Of a stretch of 22,549 nt of DNA, positions 21,379 to 22,549 are shown piece after piece; the stretch's first letter is position 1; each line of letters opens with the position of its first letter. Made by a program: the position numbers and the translations under genes. Source of the stretch: JAEUSF01 sp964484145 (GTDB lineage: Bacteria; Patescibacteriota; Doudnabacteria; UBA920). The stretch lies in contig CAZAED010000023.1 of assembly GCA_964484145.1 (NCBI GenBank), forward strand, positions 1-22,549, written 5' to 3'. The notes beneath the pieces were generated by a model. The model was not told the DNA's origin. It worked only from the letters and a program-made list of their open reading frames with translations, and did not search any database.

Positions 21379-22549
21379 ATGAATGAATTCATGCCACGCG
21401 AAGCGGGTTCCCGCCAGCCGGGACAAAATATTGATTCTGTCGTTCAAAAACGCGCGCCCGCTGTACAAACCTATATTAAACCAAGTTTCCCGCAGCCAAA
21501 GGCTCCCAAAAAAAGTAAACTTTTAAAGTATATTTTAATTTTTATATTTTTGGGTATTGTTTTCCTTGGTGGGGCCATTTTACTCCGTGCTAATGGCTTG
21601 AGCAATAAAATATTTGTTGGCCATACCTTCACTTTTTGGGGACAGGTTAAGCAAATTGTTACCGGAAGCGACCAAAAATTAATTGGCGAGGACTTAGGTC
21701 AAATAAATATTTTGCTTTTAGGCGTTGGCGGCGAAGGTCATGAAGGACCGTATCTTACCGACACCATGATGCTGGCTCAAATAAGGCCTGACATAGGAGC
21801 TGTAAGCTTAATTTCTATACCTAGGGACTATTGGGTAACTTTGCCTAAGAATTTTGGTAACCAAAAAATTAATGCGGCGTTTGCCTTAGGTGCCGGCAAG
21901 GGCGACAATAAAGACTTTAATACCGGGGGTGAATGGGCCAGGCAGCAGGTAGAAAAAATTTCCGGCCTTAACATTCCCTACTTTGCGGTTATTGACTTTA
22001 GCGGCTTTGAAAAAGCCATAGACGAAGTTGGCGGCGTAGACATAACCATAGAGAAAACCTTTACAGACTCAGAGTATCCAAATTCCACTTTCGGATATTT
22101 GCCACCACAAACTTTTAAAGAAGGTCCGGCTCATATGGACGGAAAAACCGCGCTCATTTTTGCCCGCTCCCGCCACGGCAACAACGACGAAGGCAGTGAC
22201 TTTGCAAGAAGCAAAAGACAGAAAAAAATTATTGAGGGCTTTAAAGAAAAGGCTTTAAGTTTAAATTTAATTTCCGACATAAATACATTAAACAAATTGC
22301 TTGACGTTTTTGCCAGCCACTTTCACACAAATATATCCCCTTCCGAAATGCTTCACTTGTCTAAACTAAGCAAGAATGGAAAATTAAAAGACGTAATTTC
22401 CGAAAGCCTTGACCCTACTACCCGCTTAGTCTGCGACGGCAAAGACGAAACTACAGGCGCTTACATAATTTTTATTTGCCCGGATAAAACTTCTGTTGAC
22501 TTGCAAAACTTTTTTAAGAACAGCTTTACCACCGGAAAAGTTACCGAGG
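21379..22549 (+). CDS. LytR-CpsA-Psr (LCP) family protein, partial at right edge
   Basis: Frame open from ATG at 21379 to the window end (390 codons translated by hand). A Pro/Lys-rich cytoplasmic N-terminus is followed by one membrane segment (about 52-74), then an extracellular LCP domain: ILLLGVGG, then DTMML, ISIPRDYWV, INAAFALG and IDFSGFEKAIDEVGGVDI, and ARSRHGNNDEGSDFARSKRQ. The Asp and Arg residues in these motifs bind the polyprenyl-pyrophosphate lipid and metal in characterised LCP enzymes, which attach glycopolymers to the cell wall. It is the only plus-strand gene and is divergent from lepB. No good SD is present. A downstream C-terminal domain may lie outside the window. Confidence 0.93.
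   Translation, partial: MNEFMPREAGSRQPGQNIDSVVQKRAPAVQTYIKPSFPQPKAPKKSKLLKYILIFIFLGIVFLGGAILLRANGLSNKIFVGHTFTFWGQVKQIVTGSDQKLIGEDLGQINILLLGVGGEGHEGPYLTDTMMLAQIRPDIGAVSLISIPRDYWVTLPKNFGNQKINAAFALGAGKGDNKDFNTGGEWARQQVEKISGLNIPYFAVIDFSGFEKAIDEVGGVDITIEKTFTDSEYPNSTFGYLPPQTFKEGPAHMDGKTALIFARSRHGNNDEGSDFARSKRQKKIIEGFKEKALSLNLISDINTLNKLLDVFASHFHTNISPSEMLHLSKLSKNGKLKDVISESLDPTTRLVCDGKDETTGAYIIFICPDKTSVDLQNFFKNSFTTGKVTE

Overview
The window reads as a scaffold from a small-genome, uncultivated bacterium, most likely of the Candidate Phyla Radiation (Patescibacteria, Parcubacteria-like). This is inference from gene style. There are compact housekeeping genes (ftsA, a GatB/YqeY protein, a short bS21, a HIT protein, signal peptidase I, an LCP ligase) next to large lineage-type proteins without recognisable homology. 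Several starts are TTG or lack a Shine-Dalgarno (SD) site, and there is a run of ten Ns inside one gene, as in a metagenome assembly. All genes are on the minus strand except the last, a plus-strand LCP gene cut by the right edge. No tRNA, rRNA, CRISPR array or transposase was seen.

Layout, right to left along minus-strand transcription. (1) 22549-16000: the LCP gene diverges from lepB across a 475-base spacer that holds a 166-base near-palindrome. Then come a degenerate histidyl-tRNA-synthetase-like gene, a HIT protein, rpsU with its own promoter, a GatB/YqeY protein and ftsA, whose last six codons and stop are repeated in frame just downstream. (2) 15983-15108: a PP2C phosphatase with a predicted leaderless mRNA. 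(3) 14953-10735: three GC-richer genes for secreted or membrane-anchored proteins, one with a TIG/IPT-like domain, one with a coiled coil and two signal-like segments, one with a CnaB/SpaA-like domain. (4) 10579-2594: a tightly packed AT-rich operon with an 841-residue unknown, a PP2C phosphatase, an 1163-residue membrane-associated protein with an FtsK-gamma-like winged helix, and a 102-residue small protein. (5) 2082-1: two more GC-richer genes, a small hydrophobic-segment protein and a polytopic membrane protein open at the left edge.

The most unusual material lies between genes. The GC-richer genes have what most AT-rich genes lack: near-perfect sigma-70 promoters (TTGACA, 17 bases, TATAAT, two with an extended -10), clear SD sites, and long leaders that can fold. 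The 420-base leader before the gene at 2082 has at least eight helices, two mutually exclusive pairings and an internal hairpin followed by eight U, so it is a candidate cis-regulatory RNA. Two promoters have their -35 box inside the loop of the preceding gene's terminator. Three leaders share an upstream AGGAGG-type site, then an inverted repeat, then the gene start. I infer that the GC-richer genes form an acquired or specially regulated envelope module interleaved with a lineage-conserved PP2C operon; the sequence alone cannot say what the module does.
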